Positions 63,387 through 64,000 of a DNA stretch of 64,000 nucleotides are shown piece after piece. The first letter of the stretch is position 1, and each line of letters begins with the position of its first letter. This DNA comes from Atopobium sp. oral taxon 416 (lineage in GTDB: Bacteria; Actinomycetota; Coriobacteriia; Coriobacteriales; Atopobiaceae). A program made the position numbers and the translations under genes. Where the stretch lies: positions 558,001-622,000 of the forward strand of contig NZ_CP072380.1 of NCBI RefSeq assembly GCF_018128285.1, given 5' to 3'. The notes below the pieces were generated by a model. The model had not been told where the DNA came from, did not search any database, and saw only the letters and a program-made list of their open reading frames with translations.

Positions 63387-64000
63387 ATGAAGAAAGCCTG
63401 GTCAATTGTCAGCCTCTTGTTAATAGCCCTATTGGGTGTCACCTCAGTCATCTGCGTCAAGGGAGTCTTTGAAGCCCTTGTCTCCAGGCAGGTTGATGAC
63501 TGGCTTTCAGATCAGCCAACGATTTTCACTTCGCAGCTCACGGATAGGCAGAAGGACAGTCTCGTCGCTGAACTTCAGAATTTGGCGAACAAAGGCACGT
63601 TTACGGTAATTAGTCTTGATAAGGAATCGCTGCAATCCGGAGCGAACCTCTACACGTTTAGCATATTGCCGGCATCGATTGACGGAGAGACCTCCATCGA
63701 CCCACTCGTTGTTCTCGGCACCACGCTTATAGATGGTACCCTCATAAAGAGAGTGGGCTCCGGAAGTCCGAATAGCTATGCCGGGTATGGGAACGACATC
63801 TACTCGCGAGTGTCCGATCTGCCCAGTATTCGCTCTGGCATATATTTCCGCGTTGACAGGATGGATGCTGGGAGCGATCTAGGAAGCTCCTGCACGCTCC
63901 TTAACCTTGGAAGCGCTGACTTTAAATCAACGGTAGACAGCCTGTCATCTGCTGTCGGGGTAACACCTGAGACTCTGACCACGAAAATGTCAGGCTCGAC
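63387..64000 (+). CDS. Bacteriocin-associated membrane protein, N-terminal part
   Basis: Runs off the window with no stop after 204 codons. KKAWSIVSLLLIALLGVTSVICV is a membrane helix, followed by an extracytoplasmic domain. Large membrane proteins of the DUF1430 type lie directly downstream of lactococcin 972-like genes together with an ABC ATPase; the assignment is by position and topology. Confidence 0.62.
   Translation, partial: MKKAWSIVSLLLIALLGVTSVICVKGVFEALVSRQVDDWLSDQPTIFTSQLTDRQKDSLVAELQNLANKGTFTVISLDKESLQSGANLYTFSILPASIDGETSIDPLVVLGTTLIDGTLIKRVGSGSPNSYAGYGNDIYSRVSDLPSIRSGIYFRVDRMDAGSDLGSSCTLLNLGSADFKSTVDSLSSAVGVTPETLTTKMSGS

Noticed and set aside
48594-64000. CRISPR array or prophage in the accessory region
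   Set aside because: No regularly spaced repeats and no phage structural, integrase or lysis genes were seen; the mobile content is insertion sequences.

Overview
The window looks like chromosome from a high-GC Gram-positive of the class Coriobacteriia (Actinomycetota), plausibly a relative of Olsenella or Atopobium. That placement is inferred from GTG and TTG starts with clear Shine-Dalgarno sites, a GAACATATGTTC-type LexA box, a CBS/DRTGG-containing manganese pyrophosphatase, a Ski2-like helicase with a DUF3516-type C-terminal region, and the gene order tatB-tatC-topA-tmk-holB-PSP1. No rRNA or CRISPR array was seen. There is one tRNA, Thr(CGT).

Layout, positions 1-48.6 kb: an ordinary, tightly packed core region. 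It holds the end of a Zn/Cd-type P-ATPase; trmB; a degenerate 1.2-kb gap; a minus-strand run of ppaC, ansA, a Ski2-like helicase and a LarA-family racemase; a HAD phosphatase, a GNAT acetyltransferase and a PH-like membrane protein; a plus-strand operon of a helical protein, a VWA/metallopeptidase-like protein, a MoxR-type AAA+ ATPase and a small acidic protein (12.2-16.9 kb); pyrE and nhaA; an aminotransferase; and an eight-gene operon (21.1-29.8 kb) joining a TPR protein, a STAS protein, Tat translocase genes, topoisomerase I, thymidylate kinase, DNA polymerase delta-prime and a PSP1 protein. Next come queD, a GH5-like protein lacking both catalytic glutamates, rsmI-metG-rsmA-tatD-comF, a structured non-coding RNA candidate (37.24-37.50 kb), a binding lipoprotein, the hpf-degV operon ending in a strong terminator, a DUF523-purine nucleoside phosphorylase fusion, the tRNA, and a CydDC-like ABC exporter with two small partners.

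Positions 48.6-64 kb: an accessory region full of broken insertion sequences (IS200-like, two inverted IS1595-like copies, IS110, IS3, IS5, and an ISXO2/IS1595-like element). Between the two inverted IS1595-like copies lies an AT-rich, apparently intact cassette: a toxin/RHH-antitoxin pair, an unknown gene and an AbiEii-type nucleotidyltransferase. Beyond it are a frameshifted DprA-like gene coupled to a phosphoribosyltransferase, an ABC-F gene split by an IS5 element with 16-bp perfect inverted repeats and a CTAG target duplication, an iron-type alcohol dehydrogenase carrying two compensating frameshifts that delete metal ligands, and at the right edge a lactococcin-972-like bacteriocin followed by the start of its membrane partner.

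The points I would look at first are the structured RNA between comF and hpf (best guess: a raiA-motif RNA), the catalytically dead GH5 protein, the two IS1595 copies that share one stop codon, and the palindromes at 12.1, 21.0 and 29.9 kb.
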